Of a DNA stretch of 64,000 nt, positions 54,153 to 63,947 are shown piece after piece (within the stretch, counting starts at the first letter, position 1; the number at the start of each line of letters is the position of its first letter). Location of the stretch: positions 50,519 through 114,518 of the forward strand of contig NZ_BAGM01000056.1 in NCBI RefSeq assembly GCF_000308855.1, given 5' to 3'. The notes beneath the pieces are model-generated. The model made no database searches and was not told where the DNA came from. It saw nothing but the letters and a program-made list of their open reading frames with translations. Source of the DNA: Nocardia veterana NBRC 100344 (GTDB taxonomy: Bacteria; Actinomycetota; Actinomycetes; Mycobacteriales; Mycobacteriaceae). The position numbers were made by a program, and so were the translations under genes.

Positions 54153-55409
54153 ATGAACACCACCACTACCGATGTGCGCCCGCACGAGGTCGTCGTACTC
54201 GGCGCCGGATACACCGGAATGTTGGCCACCATCCGCCTGGCCCGCCGCACCCGTCACCAGGCGGTGCACATCACGCTCGTCGATCCGTCGGATCGGTTCA
54301 CCGAGCGGCTGCGCATGCACCAGGTCGCCGCCGGCACCGAACTGGCCGACCACCGTATACCGGACCTGCTGGCCGGCACCGGCGTCACCTTCCGGCGGGC
54401 CGCGGCCACCGGCATCGACCCGGCCGCGCGGCGGGTGCGCTGTGACGACGGCACCGAACTCGGTTACGACACCCTCGTCTACGCCGTCGGCAGCCGCGCC
54501 GACACCACGACCGTGCCCGGGGCCGACACCCATGCCTGGACCCTCGACGATCCGCGCACGGCCCGGCGTCTGTCCGAGCGTCTCGCCGAGCTGGCGGCGG
54601 CCGGCGCGCCGATCGCCGTCTGCGGGGGCGGTCTCACCGGCGTCGAGGCCGCGACCGAGATCGCCGAATCCCATCCCGGGCTCACGGTCACGCTGATCAG
54701 TACCGGTGAGCCCGCCGCCATGCTGGGCCCCCGTCCGCGCGCCCACCTCGAACGGGCGCTGGACCGGCTGCACATCGTGCGCCGCACCGGGGCCCGGGTG
54801 ACGGCGGTGCTCCCCGACGCGGTCCGGCTCGACAGCGGTGCCCTGGTTCCCGCCGCGTTGACGTTGTGGACCGCCGGTATCCGCGTCCCGGATCTGGCCG
54901 CTGAAGCCGGAATCGCCACGGACGCCGCCGGTTTCGTCCGCACCGACCCGACCCTGCGGTCGATCTCGCATCCCGAGATATACGCCGTCGGCGACGCCGC
55001 GGCGGTGGACCAGCCATGGGGCCGGATCCACGGCACCTGCCAGAGCGGTATGCCGACGGCGGCCTATGCGGCCGACGCGATCGCCCGGCGGCTACGCGGA
55101 AAGTCCGTGCGGCCGTTCCGATTCGGCTACTTCCATCAACCGGTCAGCTTGGGCCGCCGCGATGCGGTCATCGGTTTCACCCATGCCGACGACACCCCAC
55201 GGCGCTGGTATCTGCGCGGCCGTGCGGCGGTGATCTACAAGGAATCGGTCAGCAGCAGTCCGCTGCCCACCTTCCGATTGAGCCGGCGGATGACCGTCTC
55301 GGTCAGTCTCTCCCGCGGGGGCCGCGCGACCCGTGCGGCCGGCCGAGCCCACAACAGCGGGGTCTCGCCGTTGCACGCGCCGGACGAGCGGATCAGGATG
55401 GGCGCATGA
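54153..55409 (+). CDS. NAD(P)/FAD-dependent oxidoreductase, NDH-2-like
   Basis: 418 aa from ATG at 54153 with GGAAAGG upstream. FAD motif EVVVLGAGYTGMLATIRLAR, NAD motif IAVCGGGLTGVEAATEIAES, and the flavin-closing EIYAVGDAAAVDQPWG. It lacks a C-terminal membrane anchor helix. Related to type II NADH dehydrogenases and the oxidoreductases found beside ECF41 sigma genes. Its TGA overlaps the sigma ATG, so the two are translationally coupled. Confidence 0.85.
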   Translation: MNTTTTDVRPHEVVVLGAGYTGMLATIRLARRTRHQAVHITLVDPSDRFTERLRMHQVAAGTELADHRIPDLLAGTGVTFRRAAATGIDPAARRVRCDDGTELGYDTLVYAVGSRADTTTVPGADTHAWTLDDPRTARRLSERLAELAAAGAPIAVCGGGLTGVEAATEIAESHPGLTVTLISTGEPAAMLGPRPRAHLERALDRLHIVRRTGARVTAVLPDAVRLDSGALVPAALTLWTAGIRVPDLAAEAGIATDAAGFVRTDPTLRSISHPEIYAVGDAAAVDQPWGRIHGTCQSGMPTAAYAADAIARRLRGKSVRPFRFGYFHQPVSLGRRDAVIGFTHADDTPRRWYLRGRAAVIYKESVSSSPLPTFRLSRRMTVSVSLSRGGRATRAAGRAHNSGVSPLHAPDERIRMGA

Positions 55410-56332
55410 CCGGTGATTCCGAGGCCGCCGGCGGCGCGGTGGCCTCGCGGCGGGAGGTTGGGCGAGCTCCGGGCGATGCGTTCGACGAGCATCGCCGGCT
55501 GCTGTTCGCCACCGCGTACCAGCTGCTCGGCAGTGTGGCCGACGCCGAGGACGTCCTGCAGGACGCCTGGCTGAAATGGCACGAGGTCGATTCGGATCGG
55601 GTACGCCACCCGAAGGCGTACCTGGTCCGCACGGTGACCAACCTGGCATTGAACCGCCTCACCAGTGCCCGTGCGGTGCGCGAAACCTATGTCGGCCCTT
55701 GGCTTCCCGAGCCGCTGCTCAGCGAACCCGATGCCGCCGAACGCGCGGAGGTCGCCGAGACGGTGTCGACCGCGATGCTGGTGGTGCTGGAGACGCTGGG
55801 CCCGGTCGAGCGGGCGGTCTTCGTACTGCGTGACGTATTCGGTTTCGCACCCGCCGAAATCGCCGGTTTCCTGGACCGGCCGGAGCCGACGGTGCGCCAG
55901 ATCTCGCATCGCGCCCGTCGCCACGTTCAGGCCCGGCGGCCGCGGTTCGATACCGACCCCGCCGTCCGGCAACGCATCACCCAGCGCTTCCTGGCCGCGG
56001 CCGACGGCGGCGATGTGAATGCGCTGATGCAACTGCTGGCTCCGGACGTCACCCTCTGGAACGACGGCGGCGGCAAGGTCACCGCGGCTCGGCGGCCGCT
56101 GCACGGCCCCGATCACGTCGCGCGCTGGCTGCTCGGGGTGCTGGCCAAACCGGTCGTGGCCGGTATCCGGATGCGGGCGGCGACGGTGAACGGCGAGCTC
56201 AGCGTGATCGGGGAGATCCGCGGTGTCCCGGTCGGAGCGCTCACCTACGACATCGTCGACGGCCTGGTGGTGAATCTGCGATTCCAGGTCAACCCCGACA
56301 AACTGGCGGGGCTGAGCGGTTTCCGGCCGTAG
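55406..56332 (+). CDS. sigJ: ECF sigma factor, SigJ/ECF41 type with C-terminal SnoaL-like domain
   Basis: 308 aa. Sigma region 2 (FDEHRRLLFATAYQLLGSVA, AEDVLQDAWLKW), linker with YVGPWLPEPLL, sigma region 4 (LPVERAVFVLRDVFGFAPAE-like stretch, RPEPTVRQISHRARRHVQAR), then a SnoaL-like domain (about 185-305) with DGGGKV and NPDKLAGL. WLPEP, DGGGK and NPDKL are hallmarks of ECF41 factors, whose C-terminal domain replaces an anti-sigma factor (family knowledge). Coupled by ATGA overlap to the flavoprotein gene. Confidence 0.88.
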   Translation: MTGDSEAAGGAVASRREVGRAPGDAFDEHRRLLFATAYQLLGSVADAEDVLQDAWLKWHEVDSDRVRHPKAYLVRTVTNLALNRLTSARAVRETYVGPWLPEPLLSEPDAAERAEVAETVSTAMLVVLETLGPVERAVFVLRDVFGFAPAEIAGFLDRPEPTVRQISHRARRHVQARRPRFDTDPAVRQRITQRFLAAADGGDVNALMQLLAPDVTLWNDGGGKVTAARRPLHGPDHVARWLLGVLAKPVVAGIRMRAATVNGELSVIGEIRGVPVGALTYDIVDGLVVNLRFQVNPDKLAGLSGFRP

Positions 56333-56428
56333 TTCGTCCCTGTCCGGACGGCAGCCGGCGGGCGGCGCCGAGCGTCGACCGGGACGGTGACGCCGGTCAC
56401 CAGCGGTCTCGAGCCACAATGAGAACCC

Positions 56429-57052
56429 GTGTCTGCCGAGGAACTCGCCGTCGAACCGCTGGCCGCCGCCCGTCGCCTGTTGGGTGCGACGCTGTGGTCC
56501 GGCCCGGTGGCGGCGCGCATCGTCGAAGTCGAGGCCTACGGTGGTGACCCCGCCGGACCGTGGCCCGATCCGGCCGCGCATTCGGGACGCGGCCGCACGC
56601 CGCGGAACGCCGTCATGTTCGGCCCACCCGGCATGTTGTACGTCTACTTCAGCTACGGCATGCACACCTGCGTGAATGTGACCAGCGGCCCCGACGGCGT
56701 CGCGAGCGCGGTGTTGATGCGCGCCGGCGAGGTGGTCGAGGGGCTCGACGTCGCCCGGGCACGCCGGCCCACGGCACGCACCGATGCCGATCTGGCCCGG
56801 GGTCCCGGCAATTTCGGCAGCGCCCTGGGCATCACCTTGGCCGACTACGGCACCGCCCTGTTCGATCCGGCCGCGCCGATCCGGCTGGACCTGGCTCCCG
56901 AAATCACCGATTCCGCCGCGATCGGAGTGGGACCGCGGGTCGGGGTCAGCCTCGCCGCCGACCGTCCGTGGCGGTTGTGGTTGCGGGATTCACCGGCCGT
57001 GTCGGCGTATCGTCGCAGCCCGCGTGCCCCGGAGGTCGGCCGCTCGGCATGA
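56429..57052 (+). CDS. mpg: 3-methyladenine DNA glycosylase (AAG/Mpg family)
   Basis: 207 aa from GTG at 56429 ([20 protein letters not shown]). Removes alkylated purines from DNA. Family core: [20 protein letters not shown] with the catalytic Glu, [36 protein letters not shown] and [13 protein letters not shown]. In M. tuberculosis this gene (Rv1688) immediately precedes tyrS; here 5.3 kb of other genes lie between. Convergent with leuA with 3 bp between stops. Confidence 0.93.
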   Translation: MSAEELAVEPLAAARRLLGATLWSGPVAARIVEVEAYGGDPAGPWPDPAAHSGRGRTPRNAVMFGPPGMLYVYFSYGMHTCVNVTSGPDGVASAVLMRAGEVVEGLDVARARRPTARTDADLARGPGNFGSALGITLADYGTALFDPAAPIRLDLAPEITDSAAIGVGPRVGVSLAADRPWRLWLRDSPAVSAYRRSPRAPEVGRSA

Positions 57053-57055
57053 TGG

Positions 57056-58783
57056 TCAGGCCGCCGGCACGGGCATCCGCGCCCGCCGGGCCGCCGCGGT
57101 GAGCGCCGCCAACTCCGCGGCGACCACGGACGTGCCGAATCCGGCAGCCCACTGGACGGCGCCGGCGGCGCGGAATTCGGTGTAGGCCACGAAGCCGGCG
57201 TCGCGGGCCTGATGGCTCGTGGCGAGGATATCGATCGCAATCCCTTGTGCGACAACCAGTTTCGCGAGCGCGGCCGCCGCCTCCGACGCCGAGACGGTGG
57301 TTTCGGCCGGCCCGTCCGCACCCGGCGCGGTGAGTACGACGCGTCCGGAGTCGGTGTGCCGCCATTCGATCCGGCCGGCCGGGCAGTCGATGTCGGTGCT
57401 CGGGGAGCTGTAGATCGATCGGAACAGCTCCCACAGCCACTCGGCGCTCACTTCGCTGCCGCTGTCGTCGGTGCGGCGCTGGACTTCCCGGGCGAAATCG
57501 ATCTGCAATCGGCGCGGCAATTCCAGTCCGTACCCGGTCTGCAGCAGATAGGCGATCCCGCCCTTACCGGACTGTGAATTCACTCGGATCACCGCGTCGT
57601 AGCTGCGGCCGACATCCGCCGGGTCGATCGGCAGGTACGGCACCTGCCACTCGATCTCCGACTCCGGCCGCCCGGCCTGGGCCGCCCGCCGGCGATGCTC
57701 GGCGAACCCCTTCTTGATGGCGTCCTGATGCGTGCCGGAGAACGCCGTGTAGACGAGGTCGCCGACGTACGGATGGCGCTCGGGCACCGGCATCCTCGTG
57801 CAGTACTCCACGGTCCGGCGGATCCGGTCGATATCGGAGAAGTCGATCATCGGATTCACGCCCTGGGCATGCAGATTCAGCGCCAGCGTCGCGATGTCGA
57901 CGTTGCCGGTGCGCTCGCCGTTGCCGAAAACGCAGCCCTCCACCCGCTGGGCGCCGGCCAGCACGGCCAGTTCGGCGCAGGCGATGCCGGTGCCGCGGTC
58001 GTTGTGCGGATGCACCGACAGGATCACCCCGTCGCGGCGGCTCAGGTTGCGGTCCATGTACTCGATCTGGTCGGCATAGACGTTCGGCGTGGCCACCTCG
58101 ACCGTGGCGGGCAGGTTCAGCACCACCGGCCGCTGTGGCGCGGCATCCCACAGTTCGGTCATCGCATCGCACACCTCCAGCACGAAGTCCGGTTCGGTGA
58201 GCATGAAAACCTCGGGGGAGAACTGGAATCGGCGGTTGGGCCGATCGCCCGCCAGCCGCGCGATCTCCCGTCCACCGGCGAGGATCAGCTCGGCCACCTC
58301 GGCCCGGGTCCGGCCCAGCACCACATCCCGCCACAGCGGCGCGGTGGCGGTGTACATGTGAATGACGACGTCGTTGTCGATTCCCGCCACCGATTCCAGT
58401 GTGCGCTCGATGAGATCGGCCCGGGCCGGGGTGAATACGACCAGGGTGACGTCGTCCGGCGCCAGCTCGGCGTCGTGGATCAGGCGGACGAAGTCGAAAT
58501 CGGTCTGCGATGCGCTCGGGTAGCCGACCTCGATCTCCTTGTAGCCGATCTCGACCAGCATCTCGAAGAAGCGGCGCTTCCGCTCCGGATCCATCGGTTC
58601 GGCCAGCGCCTGATTGCCGTCGCGCAGGTCGACCGGAACCCACAGGGGGGCGGCTTCGATACGGTTGGCGGGCCAGCGGCGATCGGTCAACGGAACCGAA
58701 ACTCGGTGGTACACATCATGATAACGATGCGAGGGCATCGTGGAGGGGCGCTGGCGATTCCAGGTGGGAACGGGGTTGTGCAC
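57056..58783 (-). CDS. leuA: 2-isopropylmalate synthase
   Basis: 575 aa from GTG at 58783 ([20 protein letters not shown]). First committed leucine step: acetyl-CoA plus 2-oxoisovalerate. TIM-barrel motif [20 protein letters not shown], metal-binding [39 protein letters not shown], and [17 protein letters not shown] before the C-terminal dimerisation and leucine-sensing domain (about 440-575). Actinobacterial LeuA proteins usually have longer N-termini and about 600 aa, so this may be a second copy with a dedicated role. A GntR regulator gene is divergent, 167 bp away; no leucine leader peptide or T-box seen between. Confidence 0.92.
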   Translation of the reverse strand: MHNPVPTWNRQRPSTMPSHRYHDVYHRVSVPLTDRRWPANRIEAAPLWVPVDLRDGNQALAEPMDPERKRRFFEMLVEIGYKEIEVGYPSASQTDFDFVRLIHDAELAPDDVTLVVFTPARADLIERTLESVAGIDNDVVIHMYTATAPLWRDVVLGRTRAEVAELILAGGREIARLAGDRPNRRFQFSPEVFMLTEPDFVLEVCDAMTELWDAAPQRPVVLNLPATVEVATPNVYADQIEYMDRNLSRRDGVILSVHPHNDRGTGIACAELAVLAGAQRVEGCVFGNGERTGNVDIATLALNLHAQGVNPMIDFSDIDRIRRTVEYCTRMPVPERHPYVGDLVYTAFSGTHQDAIKKGFAEHRRRAAQAGRPESEIEWQVPYLPIDPADVGRSYDAVIRVNSQSGKGGIAYLLQTGYGLELPRRLQIDFAREVQRRTDDSGSEVSAEWLWELFRSIYSSPSTDIDCPAGRIEWRHTDSGRVVLTAPGADGPAETTVSASEAAAALAKLVVAQGIAIDILATSHQARDAGFVAYTEFRAAGAVQWAAGFGTSVVAAELAALTAAARRARMPVPAA

Positions 58784-58950
58784 GGTGGTCGCTTTCGCTC
58801 GAAGGTGACGACCGGCGCAGCCCAGCAACCCGCGGGCAGGGTGCCGGTCGATCAGACCCCGCCGCGGCGGCCGAGGAGAAGCAGTCCCTGTCCCATGTCG
58901 GATACGATAGCGAGCGGAAACTCCTCAGACAAGTAGAGAGGTCAGCGTCG

Positions 58951-59619
58951 ATGGCGACCGTGCAGAGGCAACCGCTGGCGGCCCAGGCCGCTCGGCTCCT
59001 ACTGGACCGGATCCGGGCAGGGGAGTGGCAACTCGGCCACAAGCTGCCGGGCGAGACCACGCTCGCGGCCCAACTGGGTGTGGGGCGCTCGACGTTGCGC
59101 GAGGCGATTCGCGAGCTGTCGGGGCAGGGCGTTCTCGAAAGTCGCCAGGGCGCAGGGGTTTTCGTCACCGCCCTGGAGGTGACCGAGGACTGGGACGCGG
59201 TCCTGCGACGCGCCGACATCGTCGCCGTGATCGAGGCCCGGATCGCGATCGAGGCCGAAGCCGCGGCCCTGGCCGCCCAGCGCCGCACACCCGCGGACCT
59301 GCGCACCATGCGCCGTGCCCTGGCGGTGCGGGCCCGCGCGGACGATTCCGTCGAACATCTCGTCGACGCCGACACCGCCTTCCACCGCACCGTGATCGCG
59401 GCGGCCCACAACGAGATCCTGCTGCAACTGTTCGACGCCTTCGTCCCCCGGGTGCACCGGGCGATGTCGGAGATGCTGCGGATCCGGCCGATGCCGGACC
59501 CGGCCGCCGACCACGCCGCGCACGAGGCGCTGTTCGCCGCGATCCGCGACCGCGCCGCCGAGGCCGCGTCCACCGCGAGCCGGGTCCACCTGAGCGCACT
59601 CACCGCCGCGCTCGGCTGA
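58951..59619 (+). CDS. GntR/FadR-family transcriptional regulator (FCD domain)
   Basis: 222 aa from ATG at 58951. Winged helix: RIRAGEWQLGHKLPGETTLA, GVGRSTLREAIRELSGQGVL, GAGVFVTA. C-terminal FCD all-helical domain with metal-site candidates (DADTAFHRTVIAAAHNEILL; DHAAHEALFAAI). Divergent from leuA, so it may control leuA in response to an organic acid. AGAGAGG precedes the start. Confidence 0.88.
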   Translation: MATVQRQPLAAQAARLLLDRIRAGEWQLGHKLPGETTLAAQLGVGRSTLREAIRELSGQGVLESRQGAGVFVTALEVTEDWDAVLRRADIVAVIEARIAIEAEAAALAAQRRTPADLRTMRRALAVRARADDSVEHLVDADTAFHRTVIAAAHNEILLQLFDAFVPRVHRAMSEMLRIRPMPDPAADHAAHEALFAAIRDRAAEAASTASRVHLSALTAALG

Positions 59620-59702
59620 CCGATGAATTCCGCCGGGACGGTCCGTCTGTTGTGGTGAGCGCGCTCGAACGGATACCGAGAACCCGGAAGGACACCGCAC
59701 CC

Positions 59703-60215
59703 ATGACCGCCGTCACCGCCCCGACCTCGACCGTCGCCACCCGATCCGGCCGCGCCCGCACCCGCGTGCTGTGGACTCTGCAGATCGTGTTGGGCCTGTT
59801 CTTCGTGATCGCCTCCGGGCTGCCGAAAATGGTCGGCCAGGCCGATGCCGTCCGCATTTTCCACGAGATCGGCTGGGGCGACTGGTTCCGCTATTTCACC
59901 GGCCTGGTGGAGATTTCGGGCGGGATCGGCCTGATGGTCCCGCGCCTGACCCGATTCGCCGCCGCCGGTCTGTCGATCACCACGGTGTGTGCGGCCGCCA
60001 CCCAGGCCTTCGTGCTCGACTCCCCGGCGGGTGCCGTTTTCCCGCTGGTCCTGGCCGCCGTGTTCGCTATTCCGTTGTGGCGCTGGGGCTTCCCTGCGGG
60101 ACCGAAGCCGGGCGGCGGCAAAGCCCGCCGGTCCCCCTACCGAGCGCCGGTCTCCCGCTCCGCTCCGGTCTCCTCGGCGGCGGAGCGCCGATGCATTCCC
60201 GGGCTCACGCCGTAG
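59703..60215 (+). CDS. DoxX family membrane protein
   Basis: 170 aa from ATG at 59703 (MTAVTAPTSTVATRSG). Four TM helices in DoxX/DoxD pattern: LWTLQIVLGLFFVIASGLPK, WFRYFTGLVEISGGIGLMVP, FAAAGLSITTVCAAATQAFV, AVFPLVLAAVFAIPLWRWGF. The last 25 residues are antisense to the AraC gene end (79-bp convergent overlap). Follows the GntR gene on the same strand. Function of most DoxX proteins is unknown; some take part in thiol-redox complexes. Confidence 0.82.
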   Translation: MTAVTAPTSTVATRSGRARTRVLWTLQIVLGLFFVIASGLPKMVGQADAVRIFHEIGWGDWFRYFTGLVEISGGIGLMVPRLTRFAAAGLSITTVCAAATQAFVLDSPAGAVFPLVLAAVFAIPLWRWGFPAGPKPGGGKARRSPYRAPVSRSAPVSSAAERRCIPGLTP

Positions 60216-61102
60216 CGTCGTTTGAACGCCGCGCTCAAACTGAATGCGGTGCCGTATCCGACCTGTCGCGCGATCGATTCGATGGTGGCATCGGTGCCGC
60301 GCAACAGGTCCGCGGCGCGGGCGAGCCGCCACTCGGTGAGGTAGGCGATCGGCGGATCGCCGACCAGTTCGGTGAACCGCCGGGCCAGCGCCGCCCGTGA
60401 GGTGCCGACCGTCGCCGCCAGCTCGGCCACCGTCCAATCGTGCGCCGGATTGTGCTCGAGCAACCGCAGCGCCTGCCCCACCACAGGGTCGGCATAGGCG
60501 CTGTACCACCGCGGCGCCTCCGCTCGCGCGAACCAGGTACGCAGTGCCGCGATGGTCAGCAGATCCAGTAGCCGATCCAACACCGATGCCTGGCCGGGTC
60601 CGTCGCGTCCGGATTCGTCGACGAGCAGGCTCAGCAGCCGCTCGTCGACCTCGTGCCCGTCGAGGACGGCGCGGGCCGGCAGGGCACGCAGCAGACGGTC
60701 GCTGACCGTACCGGCCACCTCGTAGGTGCCGGTCAGCAGCGCGGTCGTTCCGGCGAGATTCGTGCCCCAGCTGCGGACGCCGAGATCCCATGTCTCGCAG
60801 AGCAATTCGCCTTCGGGTGTCGTCGTGGTCTGGCCCGGGTGGACGATGACCTGCGGTGGCGTCGACGGCGTATCCGCCACCGTGTACGGGTCCGGCCCCC
60901 GCAGGATCGCGACCCCACCCTGGTCGAGCCGGATCGGGTCGTCGTCGTCCGGCACCAGATAGGCGGATCCGCGGGTGACGACCACGACGGTGAGGGGCGC
61001 GCGATCCTGAATCCGCAGCGACCACGGCGGGTCCAGCAGCGAACGCATCACGAACGCGCCCCGGGCGCGCGGGCCGTCGAGCAGATCGGCGAGGGCATCC
61101 AT
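60137..61102 (-). CDS. AraC family transcriptional regulator (cupin_6 type)
   Basis: 321 aa from ATG at 61102 (MDALADLLDGPRARGAFVMR); an earlier ATG at 61120 is possible, and neither has a strong ribosome-binding site. The N-terminal cupin domain (SLRIQDRAPLTVVVVTRGSA) is followed by two C-terminal HTH motifs (WTVAELAATVGTSRAALARR; ESIARQVGYGTAFSLSAAFK, RRYGVSPGMHRR). Follows the NAD(P)-binding gene on the same strand by about 100 bp and may regulate it. Confidence 0.85.
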   Translation of the reverse strand: MDALADLLDGPRARGAFVMRSLLDPPWSLRIQDRAPLTVVVVTRGSAYLVPDDDDPIRLDQGGVAILRGPDPYTVADTPSTPPQVIVHPGQTTTTPEGELLCETWDLGVRSWGTNLAGTTALLTGTYEVAGTVSDRLLRALPARAVLDGHEVDERLLSLLVDESGRDGPGQASVLDRLLDLLTIAALRTWFARAEAPRWYSAYADPVVGQALRLLEHNPAHDWTVAELAATVGTSRAALARRFTELVGDPPIAYLTEWRLARAADLLRGTDATIESIARQVGYGTAFSLSAAFKRRYGVSPGMHRRSAAEETGAERETGAR

Positions 61103-61204
61103 GCCACGACGATCGCGCATGGCGGCGAGCCCGGCAAGCGCGTGCCCGGCGCCGGCGGGACGCCGGCAACCGGGGAAATCGGTCCCGAGCACCGGCACCG
61201 GAGA

Positions 61205-62161
61205 TCACGCCCGCGCCGCGTCGGCCGCGGCGACCTGAGCGGCCGGCCAGCCTCTCTGGGCCGCCGTCCTGCGGGCGTACTCGGTGAACGAACGCGGTGG
61301 GCGGCCGAGCGCCCGCTCGACTCCGTCGGCGACGGCGGTGTTCCGGCCGTCGAGGACCGTGCCGAACAGATAGGTCAGCGAGTCGATCACCGCGCCCGGC
61401 AGCCCCATATCCGACATTCCGGCGGCGTAGTCGGCCAGGCCGACCGATCGATAGCCGATATCGCGACCGGTGGCCTCGCCGATCGTGGCCACGGCCTCGG
61501 CGAAGGTCAGTGCCCGCGGTCCGGTCAGCTCGTAGATTTCCCCGGCGTGCCCGTCCTCGGTGAGCGCGGCCACGGCGACATCGGCGATATCCTCCGCGTC
61601 CACGAACGGTTCGGCCACCGTGTCGGCCGGCAGGGTCACCTGTCCGGCCACGATCTGCTCGGCCAGGAAATCCTCGCTGAAATTCTGCGCGAACCAGCTG
61701 CACCGCACAACGGTCGTCGCCGGGCCGCTGCGCAACGCGATCTCCTCGCAGCGCTGGGCCTCGGGCTCCCCGCGCCCGGACAGCAGCACCAGTCGCTGCG
61801 CGCCGGCCCGCCGGGCCGCGGTGGTCAGTGCGGCCACGGCGTCGTCGGCGCCCGGCGCCGCCAGATCCGGCTGGTAGGCGAGGTAGACCGCCCGCGCGCC
61901 GGCCAACGCGGCGGCCCAGGTCGAACGATCGGTCCAGTCGAACGGGATCGCCGTCGACCGCGAGACCGGCCGGACGTCGATGCCCCGCTCGGCGAGCCGC
62001 GCCGCGACCCGGCGGCCCGTCTTTCCGGTGCCGCCCAGGACGACCACGGGACCGGCGGCGGTGCGGCCTCGGCCGGCGGAACCGGTCGTTCGGGCAGTCG
62101 TGCCGTGCCCGTCTCGATCGACGGAAACAGCTGCGGCGCTGCGATTTTCGTTGGCAGTCAC
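61205..62161 (-). CDS. NmrA-like NAD(P)-binding ergot-alkaloid-type oxidoreductase
   Basis: 318 aa from GTG at 62161 (V-T-A-N-E-N); the start is uncertain because the frame stays open upstream and the first 38 residues are Thr/Gly/Arg-rich. Rossmann motif VVVLGGTGKTGRRVAARLAE, LVLLSGRGEPEAQ, SWFAQNFSEDFLAEQIVAG, FVDAEDIADVAVAALTEDGH. It fits atypical SDR (EasG/NmrA-like) proteins without the classical Tyr-x-x-x-Lys. Likely co-regulated with the AraC gene downstream. Confidence 0.75.
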   Translation of the reverse strand: MTANENRSAAAVSVDRDGHGTTARTTGSAGRGRTAAGPVVVLGGTGKTGRRVAARLAERGIDVRPVSRSTAIPFDWTDRSTWAAALAGARAVYLAYQPDLAAPGADDAVAALTTAARRAGAQRLVLLSGRGEPEAQRCEEIALRSGPATTVVRCSWFAQNFSEDFLAEQIVAGQVTLPADTVAEPFVDAEDIADVAVAALTEDGHAGEIYELTGPRALTFAEAVATIGEATGRDIGYRSVGLADYAAGMSDMGLPGAVIDSLTYLFGTVLDGRNTAVADGVERALGRPPRSFTEYARRTAAQRGWPAAQVAAADAARA

Positions 62162-62402
62162 GGTGTTCTCGGTGATGTATCCAGTACATCCGGGGCAGCG
62201 GCCGTCGGCCATGGTCCGGACGCTCGAGGACATACGCGGGCGTCCAGGGCGGGCTGCGTCGGTATCGAGATCCGGATCCGGTCGGAGTGGACGGGCCGCT
62301 TCGGCCGTTCGATGCGTGATGTCGCCATCCGGCCGTGGCGCAGGTCCCGATATCGGCGACCCAGCGCAGCCCACCACCTCCGGTGCGGAAAGATAGGAGA
62401 GC

Positions 62403-63686
62403 GTGAGCGCCGACATCATCGACGAACTGACCTGGCGTGGACTGATCGCCCAGTCCACGGATCTGGACGCCCTACGGGCCGAGACGGCGAAGGGTCCGAT
62501 CACGCTGTATGCGGGCTTCGACCCCACCGCGGCCAGTCTGCACGCGGGTCACCTCGTGCCGCTGCTCACGCTGAAGCGGTTCCAGCAGGCCGGGCATCGG
62601 CCGATCGTGCTCGCGGGTGGCGCCACCGGTTTGATCGGCGACCCGCGGGACGTCGGGGAGCGGGTGATGAACTCGACCGACACCGTCGCCGAATGGGCGG
62701 ACCGCATCCGCGGCCAGCTGCAACGCTTCGTCGACTTCGACGATTCACCGACCGGCGCGATCATCGCCAACAATATGGACTGGACCGGCAACCTCACCGC
62801 CGTCGACTTCCTGCGCGATATCGGCAAGCACTTCTCCGTGAACGTGATGCTGGCCCGCGAGACGGTCAAGCGCCGCCTCGACACCGACGGCATCTCCTAC
62901 ACCGAATTCAGCTACATGCTGTTGCAGGCTAACGACTTCGTGCAGCTGCGTCGCGCCCACGACTGCCGGCTGCAGGTGGGCGGCTCCGACCAGTGGGGCA
63001 ACATCATCGCCGGTGTCGAGCTCAACCGCCGCCTCGACGGCGAACAGGTCCACGCCCTGACCACCCCCCTGGTCACCTCGGCCGACGGCAAGAAGTTCGG
63101 CAAGTCCACCGGCGGCGGCAGTCTGTGGCTCGACCCCGAGATGACCAGCCCGTACGCCTGGTACCAGTACTTCGTGAACACTGGCGACGCCGACGTGATC
63201 CGCTACCTGCGCTGGTTCACCTTCCTCGACCGTGAGGAACTCGCCGAACTGGAAAAAGCGACGGCCGAACGCCCGCATGCCCGCGAGGCGCAGCGACGTC
63301 TGGCCGCGGAGATGACCACGCTGGTACACGGCGAGGAGCACACCCGCGCGGTGCAACTGGCCAGCCAGGCCCTGTTCGGTCGCGGCGATCTGCACGATCT
63401 GGACGAATCGACGCTCGGTTCGGCGCTGGCCGAGGCCGCCGGCGACGGCACCGTCGCGGAGGCGGGACCGGAATCGACGATCGTCGATCTGCTGGTGGCC
63501 ACCGGGCTGTCCGACAGCCGCGGTGCCGCCCGGCGCGCGGTCGCCGATGGCGGTGCCTCGGTGAACAACGTCCGCATCGCGGACCCGGAATGGGTGCCTG
63601 CCGAGTCCGACTACCTGCACGGACGCTGGCTCGTCCTGCGGCGCGGCAAGAAGAATTTCGCCGGCGCTCGCCGCGCCGGAAGCTGA
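62403..63686 (+). CDS. tyrS: Tyrosine--tRNA ligase
   Basis: 427 aa from GTG at 62403 with AGGAGAG directly upstream. Class I synthetase: HIGH-type motif [12 protein letters not shown], tyrosine pocket [34 protein letters not shown]-type KFGKSTGG, and a C-terminal S4-like RNA-binding domain ([20 protein letters not shown] ... ). The rRNA-type promoters start about 100 bp downstream, the tyrS-rrn arrangement known from fast-growing mycobacteria (from memory). Confidence 0.97.
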   Translation: MSADIIDELTWRGLIAQSTDLDALRAETAKGPITLYAGFDPTAASLHAGHLVPLLTLKRFQQAGHRPIVLAGGATGLIGDPRDVGERVMNSTDTVAEWADRIRGQLQRFVDFDDSPTGAIIANNMDWTGNLTAVDFLRDIGKHFSVNVMLARETVKRRLDTDGISYTEFSYMLLQANDFVQLRRAHDCRLQVGGSDQWGNIIAGVELNRRLDGEQVHALTTPLVTSADGKKFGKSTGGGSLWLDPEMTSPYAWYQYFVNTGDADVIRYLRWFTFLDREELAELEKATAERPHAREAQRRLAAEMTTLVHGEEHTRAVQLASQALFGRGDLHDLDESTLGSALAEAAGDGTVAEAGPESTIVDLLVATGLSDSRGAARRAVADGGASVNNVRIADPEWVPAESDYLHGRWLVLRRGKKNFAGARRAGS

Positions 63687-63783
63687 TCTTGACCATGACC
63701 TGAGTCACATCGGTGTGATTCGCCCGGTCTCCGGGCCGGCTCCGAGGTCGGTGACCTGCGCAAATGCCTGCTGACGTGGCGAT

Positions 63784-63812
63784 TTGACGTTCCGTTCTCC
63801 GCCACGTAACTT
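63784..63812 (+). promoter_or_regulatory. Upstream rrn-type promoter (P1)
   Basis: TTGACG (63784-63789), 17 bp, TAACTT (63807-63812). Lies in the gene-free stretch after tyrS, about 135 bp upstream of a second similar promoter. Confidence 0.5.
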
Positions 63813-63918
63813 ATTCCAGGTCAGAGCGACACGGACACCGACCCGGAGCCCAACGGCCCGGGACACGAGGTTGGACGAGGAGCGCCTGACGGCCAGTAAG
63901 ATCGAGTGAGATCGCGGG

Positions 63919-63947
63919 TTGACTTCGCGAGCTCCGATGGTTAGGCT
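63919..63947 (+). promoter_or_regulatory. Downstream rrn-type promoter (P2)
   Basis: TTGACT (63919-63924), 17 bp, TAGGCT (63942-63947), followed by GGAAAAGTTGCC. The mycobacterial rrn core promoter has the same form (TTGACT, a TAGACT-like -10 box, then GG...GTTGCC, from memory). Start of transcription would be near 63954. Confidence 0.65.

Noticed and set aside
58784..58950. Leucine attenuator before leuA
   Set aside because: No run of Leu codons or terminator/antiterminator pair seen.
58716..62189. 1157-codon minus-strand open frame
   Set aside because: Antisense shadow running over the GntR, DoxX, AraC and NmrA-like genes; Arg/Gly/Pro-rich and without any domain, while the genes beneath have clear motifs.
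63711..63740. Terminator after tyrS
   Set aside because: CCCGG-TCT-CCGGG forms only a 5-bp stem with a 3-nt loop and no trailing T-run; too weak to call.
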